DNA of 47,337 nucleotides from Actinomycetota bacterium (GTDB lineage: Bacteria > Armatimonadota > SYMT01). The stretch's first letter is position 1. Each line of letters opens with the position of its first letter. Both the position numbers and the translations under genes were made by a program. Below the pieces are notes generated by a model, which was not told the DNA's origin, searched no databases, and worked only from the letters and a program-made list of their open reading frames with translations. Shown here piece by piece: positions 31,213 to 39,210 of this stretch. The stretch covers positions 1 to 47,337 of the forward strand of contig SYKE01000078.1 of the NCBI GenBank assembly GCA_005798285.1, in the 5' to 3' direction.

Positions 31213-33934
31213 GTCGATCCTCCCGCGGAGACGAAGGCAACCCACTCCAATCCACCACCAACCGCGCTGTCAACACCGAGAGTTCCCAGTTGAGCGGGCC
31301 ACCACCCGACGCGTACCCGGTGTAATAGAGCCGAAACCCGTCGCCCTCGGGCTGCAGAAACGGGTGCCCCACCACTCGCGCGTCGGACGCCCCAGGTTCG
31401 CCGGGGAGAAGAATTGGTCGTCCCTCGTTCAAAGCTGTCCAGTTCAGCCCGTCCCGACTCCAACTCGCGTGCAGCCCGGGCCGGCCCAACGCCATGGTAA
31501 GCATCAGGTACCCACCGGCGTCTCGGGCCACGGCCGGACCGTACGCAGGATCTCCTGAGATCCCCGACAGGGCCCGCCCCCCGTTCAGTCGGGTCCAGCG
31601 GACACCGTCTCGACTCTCGGCCGCGCAGATCCGATGGCTGCCTTCGGGCGACCACGCCGCATACCACATCCGGTAACCATCGCCGATCCGAAGGACGCTG
31701 GGGGTAGCCGCCTGAACCGAGTCGGCCGAGCCCGCCGGTCCCACATCCAGCACCGGCTTGCCTCCGTTGGCGCGCGTCCATGTGATTCCGTCGCGACTCG
31801 TCGCCAATCCAATTCGATAGTACCCGATACCGCTGGAGTGTCGCCCGCGATCCATCCCCGTGTACCACATCCGGAAGAGACCGTCCGCATGGAGGATCTC
31901 CGGCGCCAGTACCTGACCGCCATCCCACGCGTCCGGCGACGACGGGGCCAGAATGGGCCGGCCGGCATTCTCACGACGCCAGGCGCCGCCGTGCTCGCTC
32001 AGGGCGCCGCCGATGCCGCCGGAGCCCATCCGGGTGTCGTACAGCGAGGAGTACCACATCCGCAATCCCTCGGGCGTGCGAATCACCGACGGACAGGTCA
32101 CCCAATGCTCATCGAACGCACCGGCCCGGTGAGACGGAGCGATCGCCGGGGTCGGCGTTCCTGCATCCCGAGTCACGGTTAGCCGGGGTCCCTTACGACT
32201 CCAGCCCGATCCATCCACCTCGACGGACAGCGACGTCACCACGACTTCTGCATCCAGGCCGGCTTCGGCGGGGAGGCTCATTCGCAGCGTGTTCGGCGCG
32301 AACGATTCATCAACCGGCGGCATTGAGACGACGGCCGGCTCCCCGTTGAGGCGGAAGTGCACGCCGCTGCGGCCCCACCGGCACTCGAGCGTCCACTCGC
32401 CCCCGCCGCCGGCGGCATTCAACCCAACCTCGGCGTGCATCGGAGCAGCGTCGTGAGCCCGCCGATCGCCGGCGATGGAGAAGTGGTCCGCCAGCGCAAT
32501 CCGCACGGATCCCAGGCCGGCTGGCCGTCGCCCGGTGATGCGGAGTTTTCCCGACCGACCGGAGGGGAAGTTCCACACCATCGCGGCGGGGTCGGCGGGG
32601 TTCGATTTCCTCAGGCGCACCCCCTCGGACGTGGAACTTACCGCGGGGCACCCGTACCAGGTGGCGCTCGCCGCAAGTTCCGCGCCGGCTGCCCGACCGG
32701 TTCGCGATTCCAGCCAGTCGGGATCGAAGCAGACGATGGACTTCCCGGTTTCGCCCTGGCCCGAAAAGAGGATGACCTTTCCGCCTCGGGTCTCAACCGC
32801 CGAGGGATAGGCAGCGCCGCGATCCCCGCGAACTTCAGAGGTCTCCCCCGCGTGCACCACCTCTCGAAAGCCACGCCAGGTTCGACCGTCATCCGACGAG
32901 ATGGCCGCGTGCAGCACCTCTCGCCCTCCGAGCGCATAGCTCCTGGGATCATCCCAGCGCTGGCAGGCATTCCAGAACAGGATCAGCCGCCCGTCCCGGA
33001 GCCGCAGCGAGCAGGCCGGTGAGTCGGACGACGTGAATGCGCTCACGCGGGGCTCTGACCACGCCTCGCCACTCTCGGGTCCCGCCGGTGAGAACGACTC
33101 ATAGAGCCAGCCGGCCCGGTCGCGAATCAGCATCCAGAGGCGGCCATCCCGGAGCGAAATCACGTGAGGCTCGGTCGCGCCATAGCGGCTGGGGCCCGGC
33201 CCCGGCAGGAGGATCTTCAACTCCGCCTTCGACCGAACCCAGGTGTCTCCCCCGTCGTCGGAGTAAAGCGCAGTGGCATTGAAGAAGCCGTAATCCGGGC
33301 CGGATGCGGGCGCCGCGTCCCGTCCCGAGGGAGTGTAATAGATCGGGAGCACGATTCGGCCGGACGCCAGTTGAACCACGCCCCGAATCGAGCCCACGTA
33401 GCCCTTGAAGATGCGTCGGAAGCCCGAACTGCCCCGACGGTACCAGACATCCCAGCTCCGATCCACGCCGATCCGGCGGCCCTCGCCTCGCTGCTGGTGA
33501 GTGAAGAGGTGCAGCGTTCCGGCGCGATCCCGGAGAGCCTGAACCGCATGGTAGGCCGATCCCGGCAGCGGGATCCGTTCCTGCGACCACTTCCATGTCC
33601 GGCCGCCGTCGTCGCTGCGATGGGCCAGGAGCGCTCGCCCTTCGGGTCGCTCGACCGAGTACGACTCCAGCGCCGAGCCGGAGGCCGCGATCACCACCGC
33701 CTCATTGTCTGGAGACGGCCCGAGCCGGACCGGCGCCCACACGCGATCCACGGTGTCGGGCGCCGAACGGAGCCGCATTCCAAAGCGGGCGGCCTCACTC
33801 TGACCGGCGGCCGGACCCGGCAGCGCCGACGCCGACAGCGCCAGGGTGAGACCGGCGAGGATCGTCGAAGTCCCCCAGAGTCGCCGCTCTCGGAGCCCTC
33901 GGAACCGGCGGACGGGGTTGGGAGTGTCGAGCAT
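31196..33934 (-). CDS. Secreted double-propeller sialidase/glycosidase-like protein
   Basis: About 912 residues from ATG 33934, whose ATG overlaps the ManD-like stop (TGATG). The signal peptide runs through TILAGLTLALSASALPGPA. Residues about 60-430 form a BNR/sialidase-like six-bladed propeller with Asp-boxes RSDDGGRTWKW, YSDDGGDTWV and SSDDGRTWRGF. About 470-600 is a jelly-roll-like segment. About 610-895 is a second, five-bladed GH43/GH32-like propeller with repeats MWYSSLYD, MWYTGMDRG, MWYAAWSPEG and LYYTGYASGG. A full sialidase arginine triad or GH43 catalytic acids could not be confirmed. It probably binds or cleaves an external glycan to feed the enzymes downstream. Confidence 0.78.
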   Translation of the reverse strand: MLDTPNPVRRFRGLRERRLWGTSTILAGLTLALSASALPGPAAGQSEAARFGMRLRSAPDTVDRVWAPVRLGPSPDNEAVVIAASGSALESYSVERPEGRALLAHRSDDGGRTWKWSQERIPLPGSAYHAVQALRDRAGTLHLFTHQQRGEGRRIGVDRSWDVWYRRGSSGFRRIFKGYVGSIRGVVQLASGRIVLPIYYTPSGRDAAPASGPDYGFFNATALYSDDGGDTWVRSKAELKILLPGPGPSRYGATEPHVISLRDGRLWMLIRDRAGWLYESFSPAGPESGEAWSEPRVSAFTSSDSPACSLRLRDGRLILFWNACQRWDDPRSYALGGREVLHAAISSDDGRTWRGFREVVHAGETSEVRGDRGAAYPSAVETRGGKVILFSGQGETGKSIVCFDPDWLESRTGRAAGAELAASATWYGCPAVSSTSEGVRLRKSNPADPAAMVWNFPSGRSGKLRITGRRPAGLGSVRIALADHFSIAGDRRAHDAAPMHAEVGLNAAGGGGEWTLECRWGRSGVHFRLNGEPAVVSMPPVDESFAPNTLRMSLPAEAGLDAEVVVTSLSVEVDGSGWSRKGPRLTVTRDAGTPTPAIAPSHRAGAFDEHWVTCPSVIRTPEGLRMWYSSLYDTRMGSGGIGGALSEHGGAWRRENAGRPILAPSSPDAWDGGQVLAPEILHADGLFRMWYTGMDRGRHSSGIGYYRIGLATSRDGITWTRANGGKPVLDVGPAGSADSVQAATPSVLRIGDGYRMWYAAWSPEGSHRICAAESRDGVRWTRLNGGRALSGISGDPAYGPAVARDAGGYLMLTMALGRPGLHASWSRDGLNWTALNEGRPILLPGEPGASDARVVGHPFLQPEGDGFRLYYTGYASGGGPLNWELSVLTARLVVDWSGLPSSPREDRHGSRR

Positions 33935-35127
33935 CAATACACGTGCATCGTGCCGTCCTGGCGTCTGACCAGGGGCATCCACGCCTGCTTGTACGGGTAC
34001 CGAGCACCCAGTTCCTCGTTGTAATCGATGCCCAGACCGGGAGCCTCATTGGGAACCGCGAGACCGTCGGAGAACCGGCACGGCGACGGGAATACCTCAC
34101 AGAGCAGATCGCTCTTCCGGAAGTCGGTCCACTCCTGAACGCCTGAGTTGGGGATGGTCATCTGCAGATGGATCGAAGCCGACTGCGCGATCGGGCCGAT
34201 GTCGGCAGCACCGTGGAACGCACTCCGCACGTTGTAGGGCTCCGCCAGCATCATGATCTTGCGGGCTTCCGTGATTCCGCCCACGTGGAGGGGCTTGATC
34301 CGGATGTAATCGATGAAGCCGCCCTGGAACAACGGCAGACAATCCCACCGCCCGCTGAAGATCTCCCCGATCGCCAGCGGGGTGGTGGACGCCTCCCGGA
34401 CCAGCTTCCAGGAGTTCCGGTGCTCCGGTCGGAGCGCATCTTCCAGGAAGAAGAGCCGGTACGGTTCGAGCTGCTTCGCAAGCCACGCGGCCTCGATCGG
34501 CGTGAGTTGCTCGTGAACATCGTGGAGGAGATCGACTTCCATCCCGAGCTTCTCTCGCAGGTGCTCGAAGAACCGGGGTGTGGAAACCAGGTACTTTGCC
34601 GGTTCAAAGAAGTGGGTCGGGGGCGTCCCCTCGGTGACCGGCGGTTCGTGACCCACGATGCCCAGGCCGCCGTAGTTTCCGAGTTGGGCTCGTACCACCC
34701 GGTAGCCTCGCTCCAGGAAGCTTCGTACGCTGTCTTCGATCTCCACCTCATCGCGGCCGCCTGCGTGCCCGTAGCAGAGGACGCCGCGTCGAGATGCGCC
34801 ACCGAGAAGCTGGTAAACCGGCAAGTTGGCGATTTTGCCCTTGATGTCCCACAGCGCCATGTCGATAGCCGCCAGGGCGGTCATATAGATCGGCCCGCCC
34901 CGCCAGTAGCCCCAGTGGTAGATCAGGCTCCAGAGATCTTCCGTGTTGCGGGGATCGCGGCCGATCAGGAGTGGCGATACGTGGCGAATGGCTTCCGCGA
35001 CGATCGGCTCGCTTCCGTTCAAAGTGCCTTCCCCCACTCCGTAGATGCCGGCGTCGGTGTGCACCTTCACCACCACATAGTTGCGGGTCGGACAGGTCAA
35101 GAAGACATCGATCGCAGTGATTTTCAT
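33934..35127 (-). CDS. Mandelate racemase/enolase family, D-mannonate dehydratase-like
   Basis: A 397-residue enolase-superfamily enzyme closest to D-mannonate dehydratase (ManD/RspA group). Early motifs VFLTCPTRNYVVVKV, GEGTLNGSE, GYWRGGPIYMTALAAIDMAL and YQLLGGASRRGVLCYGHAGG are those of the group. Active-site motifs: HDVHEQ (Asp203, His205), FLEDALRPE (Glu229), GEIF (Glu255) and HGAADIGP (His305). ManD converts mannonate to 2-keto-3-deoxygluconate; many relatives act poorly on mannonate, so the substrate is not certain. The start overlaps the CMD-family stop by 4 bases, and its own stop overlaps the next start. Confidence 0.9.
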   Translation of the reverse strand: MKITAIDVFLTCPTRNYVVVKVHTDAGIYGVGEGTLNGSEPIVAEAIRHVSPLLIGRDPRNTEDLWSLIYHWGYWRGGPIYMTALAAIDMALWDIKGKIANLPVYQLLGGASRRGVLCYGHAGGRDEVEIEDSVRSFLERGYRVVRAQLGNYGGLGIVGHEPPVTEGTPPTHFFEPAKYLVSTPRFFEHLREKLGMEVDLLHDVHEQLTPIEAAWLAKQLEPYRLFFLEDALRPEHRNSWKLVREASTTPLAIGEIFSGRWDCLPLFQGGFIDYIRIKPLHVGGITEARKIMMLAEPYNVRSAFHGAADIGPIAQSASIHLQMTIPNSGVQEWTDFRKSDLLCEVFPSPCRFSDGLAVPNEAPGLGIDYNEELGARYPYKQAWMPLVRRQDGTMHVY

Positions 35128-35525
35128 TCGGAGGCTCCCTTCGCGCTCTCGCCCGTCTGACTGTCAAAAACGGCTCGCGCCGTTTCAAGGGCTTCCCAAC
35201 TGGCGGGGAATCCGGCATAAACGGCCATATGCAGCAAGACTTCGATAATCTCTTCACGGGTAGCGCCGTTGCCGAGCGCAAGCCGGACGTTCAACTCGAG
35301 GGCATTTCGCCGCCCGAGCGCGGTGGTCGCCGCGATGGTTACGAGGCTGCGTGTTCGGAGATCGAGGCCCGGACGGCTCCAGACAGTCCCTCCGACGAAC
35401 CCCACGATGAGGTTGGCCAGGTCCGGGTGGAGTGCTGACCAGACGGCTTCCGCCTCGGCTCCACGACCTCCGCTCATCTCATCGAACAGGCGCCGACCGC
35501 GCTCGAGAGCCTCTTCATCCATCAC
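35124..35525 (-). CDS. Carboxymuconolactone decarboxylase (CMD) family protein
   Basis: A 133-residue alpha-helical protein of the CMD/AhpD-like fold: TRSLVTIAATTALGRRNALELNVRLALGNGATREEIIEVLLHMA is broken here only by typical variation, and VYAGFPASWEAL ends the signature. It lacks the CXXC of peroxidase-type AhpD members and is PcaC-like, but the aromatic pathway genes are absent. It is first in a six-gene operon and its stop overlaps the mannonate-dehydratase-like start. Possible starts are ATG 35525 or 35522. Its role in sugar catabolism is unclear. Confidence 0.85.
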   Translation of the reverse strand: MMDEEALERGRRLFDEMSGGRGAEAEAVWSALHPDLANLIVGFVGGTVWSRPGLDLRTRSLVTIAATTALGRRNALELNVRLALGNGATREEIIEVLLHMAVYAGFPASWEALETARAVFDSQTGESAKGASE

Positions 35526-35556
35526 TACGCTGCTCCCTCACGACCCCGCCACACTC

Positions 35557-36546
35557 ATGTCCAGACTTTCACTTCGATGCAACCTCACCGGCAACGCCGA
35601 GCGGCTCAAACACGAGAATTCGGCGTCGGTCGAACCAGTCCTGCGTCTCTCAGTGACCGCAGCTTCTCACCGCTACCGGTTGGATGACTACATCGCCGAG
35701 CGAGTGCCCGAACTGAGCCGAATGCGCCTGCACCGGCTGATCGAGGAGGGCGCCGGCATCGTGAACGGCGTATCCCGACCACCCGGTTACCGACTGGCCA
35801 AAGGAGACAGCGTCTCGTTCTGCGCGGATCTCGACGCCCCAACCTCCATGAAGCCCGAGCGAATCCCCATCGACATCCTGTTCGAGGATGAGTGGCTCGC
35901 CGTGGTGGACAAGCCGGCGGGGATGGTCGTCCATCCGTGCGGTCATCACCGGGACGGCACGCTGGCCAATGCGCTGGCGTATCACTGGAACGTGGCCAAC
36001 AAATCGGGAGAGGTGGTGCGACCGGGGATTGTGCATCGACTGGATCGAAGCACCTCCGGGTTGATCGTGGTCGCCCGTACCCAGGAAGCACTCTCGCGCA
36101 TCACCATTTCCTTTCAGAAGAAGCAAGTGGAGAAGCGCTACATCGCCCTGGTTCACGGCTCTCCAAAGCCGCCCAACGGCGAGTGGCGAGCACCCATCGG
36201 CAATGATCCCAACGCCAACCCGAGATGGGGCGTTCGGCCGGAAGGACGACCCGGCCACACGCGCTACGAAACCATTGATCGCTTCGCCGAGTACTCATTG
36301 ATTCGGATGGAGCCGGTGACGGGACGGACGAATCAACTCCGGCTCCACAGCGCCCACTTCGGGTGCCCCATCGCCGGTGACGATTTGTTCGGCCGCGGAT
36401 TCCTGCGGGGCCTGGAACGGCTGTTTCTACACGCTCATCGACTGAAGTTCCGCCATCCCGAGAGCAATGACTGGATGGAATTCGAGTCCGCGCTTCCGCC
36501 CGAGTTGCAGACCTTCCTCGACGCACTGGAGCCGGCTGAGGCGTGA
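35557..36546 (+). CDS. RluD-like 23S rRNA pseudouridine synthase
   Basis: About 329 residues from ATG 35557, only 31 bases from the divergent CMD-family gene and without a clear Shine-Dalgarno sequence. An N-terminal S4-like RNA-binding domain (about residues 38-95) precedes the catalytic domain. The catalytic signature HRLDRSTSGL (160-169) holds Asp163; VVDKPAGMVVHP and EPVTGRTNQLRLHSAHFG are the other RluA/RluD family motifs. It isomerises uridines of the large ribosomal RNA. The first 30 residues are less conserved, so a later start is possible. The exact target site is unproven; RluC/RluD family. Confidence 0.88.
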   Translation: MSRLSLRCNLTGNAERLKHENSASVEPVLRLSVTAASHRYRLDDYIAERVPELSRMRLHRLIEEGAGIVNGVSRPPGYRLAKGDSVSFCADLDAPTSMKPERIPIDILFEDEWLAVVDKPAGMVVHPCGHHRDGTLANALAYHWNVANKSGEVVRPGIVHRLDRSTSGLIVVARTQEALSRITISFQKKQVEKRYIALVHGSPKPPNGEWRAPIGNDPNANPRWGVRPEGRPGHTRYETIDRFAEYSLIRMEPVTGRTNQLRLHSAHFGCPIAGDDLFGRGFLRGLERLFLHAHRLKFRHPESNDWMEFESALPPELQTFLDALEPAEA

Positions 36547-36585
36547 TCGCCGGGTCCCGCATCCGGTGCGGGACCCGGCCGAGAC

Positions 36586-38262
36586 TCACTTCGCGACGGG
36601 AGCGATGATGCGCGAGGCGTGCGCCCGGTCATGGAGCACGGAGTTCACGGCAATCCGGCTCTTCGCGGGCCAGTCCACCGTAAGCGGCTCGCCGGTGTTC
36701 GGGTTTGGCTCGTAGAAGGGGGCTCCGGTGCTCGCAACCGTCACTCGAATCCGATGTCCCTTGTTGAAAACCTGGCTAAGCCAGCCCACCTGGAATCGGA
36801 CTTTGTAGATATCCCCCTCCTTCATGAAGACCTCCTTCTCGAACCCATCGCGGTAGCGGGCTCGGCGAACGTAGTCGATCAATAGGATGCTTCGCCCATC
36901 GGGATACACGTCCGAGACACGGACGATGAAGTCGGTATCGGGCGCGTTTGATGTGACGAAGAGCTCGGTCTCCACTTTGCCGGTCCACTCCAGTGGCGAC
37001 TCCAGCACCGGTGAGGTGAAGGTGCGGACTACCTTCTGAGCCTCATAGGCGCGGGCATCCTTCGCGCCCGGGAACGCCCGACCCGGAATCTCCGCCGGCT
37101 TCAGCGGATCGGCGACGAACCGGGTCGCCGACTCCCGAGCCACTGGACGACCCGTACTCAAGCCGCCACCCTCCTGGAGGTAGAACGAGGTGTTCGTGTG
37201 GGAGACCGGCCAGTCCGATGAAGTGCGCCACACATTGCCGGGAGCGCCCGGCTCACCGACGGCTCCCATCACGTAGTAACTCACTGTGGGCTGGCTATCG
37301 ACTCCATTCCGAATGCCCTTCAAGTGGTAATCAAACCACTTGAGCATCATGTCGTTGAGGTCTATCGTCGCGTTCTTCGGAAAGGTAAGATCCCCGATCT
37401 GGCTTGCTTTGGCTCCGCCATGGAGCCAGGGACCGATCAGCAATTGCTGCCTTCCCCGAGAGTTGACATCCGCCCGATGCTGCCGCCCGATGAAGCTCTC
37501 TACGGAGCCCTGGTTCATGAAGTCGAACCAGCTTCCAAGCGTGAAGCACGGAACGTTCATCCGATCGAAGTGCAGCGCGCAGTCTTCATCGCGCCAATAG
37601 TCATCGTACTTCGGGTGGCGGAACCACTCGGCGATCAGATTCCGGTTGTCTTTCGGATCCCGACAAACCGCATCCATCTGGGTCTTGAACCGCTCGGGCC
37701 GCGTCGTCCCGCCGATCCGGTAGCCCTCCTGGTAGAGACTCAGGCCCGTGTCCGTCATGAATTGCGCCACGAGGTGAGGCGGCCGTGTCACGGCGAGAAA
37801 GTTCTGGGCATAGCCACCCTGCGATCCGCCGAAGGTTCCGACCTTGCCGTTAGACCACGGCTGCACTGCGAACCACTCGCAGAGATCATAGCCGTCCTTC
37901 AGCTTGCCCCAGCCCAACGCACGGTAGCCCTGATACGTGCCCTCGGACTGATAGCAGCCCCGGAAGTTGGCCGCCGCCACCACATAACCGGTTGCCGCCA
38001 ATCGCGCCTGGACCTGCTTCATCCCGGCGCCGGAAATGTCGCCATACGCTTGCTGAAACAGAACCGGCCACTTGCCCGGACCGTTGGGAATGGTGATGAA
38101 CGCCGACAACCGCTTGCCGTCCCGCATCGGGACCATGACATGCTCTTGCCTCGACGAGAGCAACGTCGGAGAAGTCTGTGCACGTCCGGCTCCCATCACC
38201 GAAAGGGCCGCGACCAGTACGCAAACCGACCCGATGCCGCCCCTCACTCGCTTCAACATCAT
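36586..38262 (-). CDS. Secreted CocE/NonD-family hydrolase (X-Pro dipeptidyl-peptidase-like)
   Basis: About 558 residues from ATG 38262 (GGGGAGAG upstream; the next codon is also ATG). The signal peptide GGIGSVCVLVAALSVMGAG precedes an alpha/beta hydrolase domain with the nucleophile elbow GTFGGSQGGY (Ser147) and GPWLHGG (catalytic His). A C-terminal jelly-roll follows, with TSNAPDTDFIVRVSDVYPDG and RIRVTVASTGAP. This is the CocE/NonD or X-prolyl dipeptidyl-peptidase layout. It cleaves an ester or amide outside the cytoplasm. An in-frame extension upstream to 39228 is rejected because it lies antisense to the rhomboid gene. Confidence 0.9.
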   Translation of the reverse strand: MMLKRVRGGIGSVCVLVAALSVMGAGRAQTSPTLLSSRQEHVMVPMRDGKRLSAFITIPNGPGKWPVLFQQAYGDISGAGMKQVQARLAATGYVVAAANFRGCYQSEGTYQGYRALGWGKLKDGYDLCEWFAVQPWSNGKVGTFGGSQGGYAQNFLAVTRPPHLVAQFMTDTGLSLYQEGYRIGGTTRPERFKTQMDAVCRDPKDNRNLIAEWFRHPKYDDYWRDEDCALHFDRMNVPCFTLGSWFDFMNQGSVESFIGRQHRADVNSRGRQQLLIGPWLHGGAKASQIGDLTFPKNATIDLNDMMLKWFDYHLKGIRNGVDSQPTVSYYVMGAVGEPGAPGNVWRTSSDWPVSHTNTSFYLQEGGGLSTGRPVARESATRFVADPLKPAEIPGRAFPGAKDARAYEAQKVVRTFTSPVLESPLEWTGKVETELFVTSNAPDTDFIVRVSDVYPDGRSILLIDYVRRARYRDGFEKEVFMKEGDIYKVRFQVGWLSQVFNKGHRIRVTVASTGAPFYEPNPNTGEPLTVDWPAKSRIAVNSVLHDRAHASRIIAPVAK

Positions 38263-38442
38263 GCTTCGCTCTCCCCTGTGCCGACGCACTGGGCTCCGGC
38301 CCCGAGCGCGCGGGACGGCAGTCCGACTGCAGCCACCTGGCGGATTGGTCGGGTGCGGGTCGGCTTCCTGCCCGACCTTGCTCCGGACCCACTCCCATCC
38401 CCGGCTCGCTGGAGTGGTCCAGCCCGGATAGAATGAGGGACG

Positions 38443-39189
38443 ATGCTTCCGCTTCGCGACGATAATCCCACGACTCTCACGCCGATCATCACACTCGGCC
38501 TGATCGGCGCCAACCTGCTGGCATTCCTCTGGCAGCTCTCCTGGGGCCTTCAGGCGTCGGCGCTCGCGTACGGTCTGATCCCCGCTGAGCTCGTCCGTGC
38601 CGCTGATATCGAGTTCCTGCTCCGGAACCGGTTTGAGGGGACGGAGACGCTCGTCAGGAATCTTGACCCCGCCGCGCTGACCATTGTCACCTCGATGTTC
38701 CTCCACGGGAGCTGGCTCCACGTGCTTGGCAACATGTGGTGGCTCTGGATTTTTGGGAACAACATTGAGGACCGCCTGGGACATGGCCGGTTCATCGTGT
38801 TCTACGTGGTGTGCGGCGTGGCCGCGGCGGCGGCGCAGGTAGCGATGGGCGCAGACTCGCGCACGCCGATGGTAGGAGCTTCGGGTGCGCTGAGCGGTGT
38901 GCTCGGCGCCTATCTCGTCGTGTATCCCCACAGTCGAGTGCTCTGTCTCACCACGTTTTTCATTATCGGAACCGTAGAACTGCCGGCCAAGCTCGTGCTC
39001 GGATTCTGGTTTGCACTTCAGATCTTTAACGGGCTGGTTTCTCTCGGACCCAGCGTATCCGGCGGCGGAGTCGCCTACGCGGCCCATGTGGGAGGATTCA
39101 TCGCGGGCTGGATGCTGATCCGGCTGATGGAGCCGAACTCGTCCGGCCCAACACGATGGCGAGAGAGACCGGACTTTATGGACCGGTAG
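38443..39189 (+). CDS. Rhomboid family intramembrane serine protease
   Basis: A 248-residue membrane protein with about six or seven transmembrane segments. Catalytic motifs GASGALSG (145-152, Ser147) and AHVGGF (His215) are present, together with the L1-loop HGSWLHVLGNMWWLWIFG motif. It cleaves transmembrane substrates within the membrane. The long insertion between the first and second segments (about residues 40-75) is typical of this bacterial subgroup. The DUF5693 gene starts 21 bases downstream, so cotranscription with the envelope genes is likely. Substrates are unknown. Confidence 0.93.
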   Translation: MLPLRDDNPTTLTPIITLGLIGANLLAFLWQLSWGLQASALAYGLIPAELVRAADIEFLLRNRFEGTETLVRNLDPAALTIVTSMFLHGSWLHVLGNMWWLWIFGNNIEDRLGHGRFIVFYVVCGVAAAAAQVAMGADSRTPMVGASGALSGVLGAYLVVYPHSRVLCLTTFFIIGTVELPAKLVLGFWFALQIFNGLVSLGPSVSGGGVAYAAHVGGFIAGWMLIRLMEPNSSGPTRWRERPDFMDR

Positions 39190-39210
39190 TCCGTAAACTA
39201 CGCCGTCCCC

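Noticed and set aside
34168..35160. 330-codon open frame on the plus strand
   Set aside because: Antisense to the mannonate-dehydratase-like gene.
37324..38436. 370-codon open frame on the plus strand
   Set aside because: Antisense to the CocE/NonD hydrolase.
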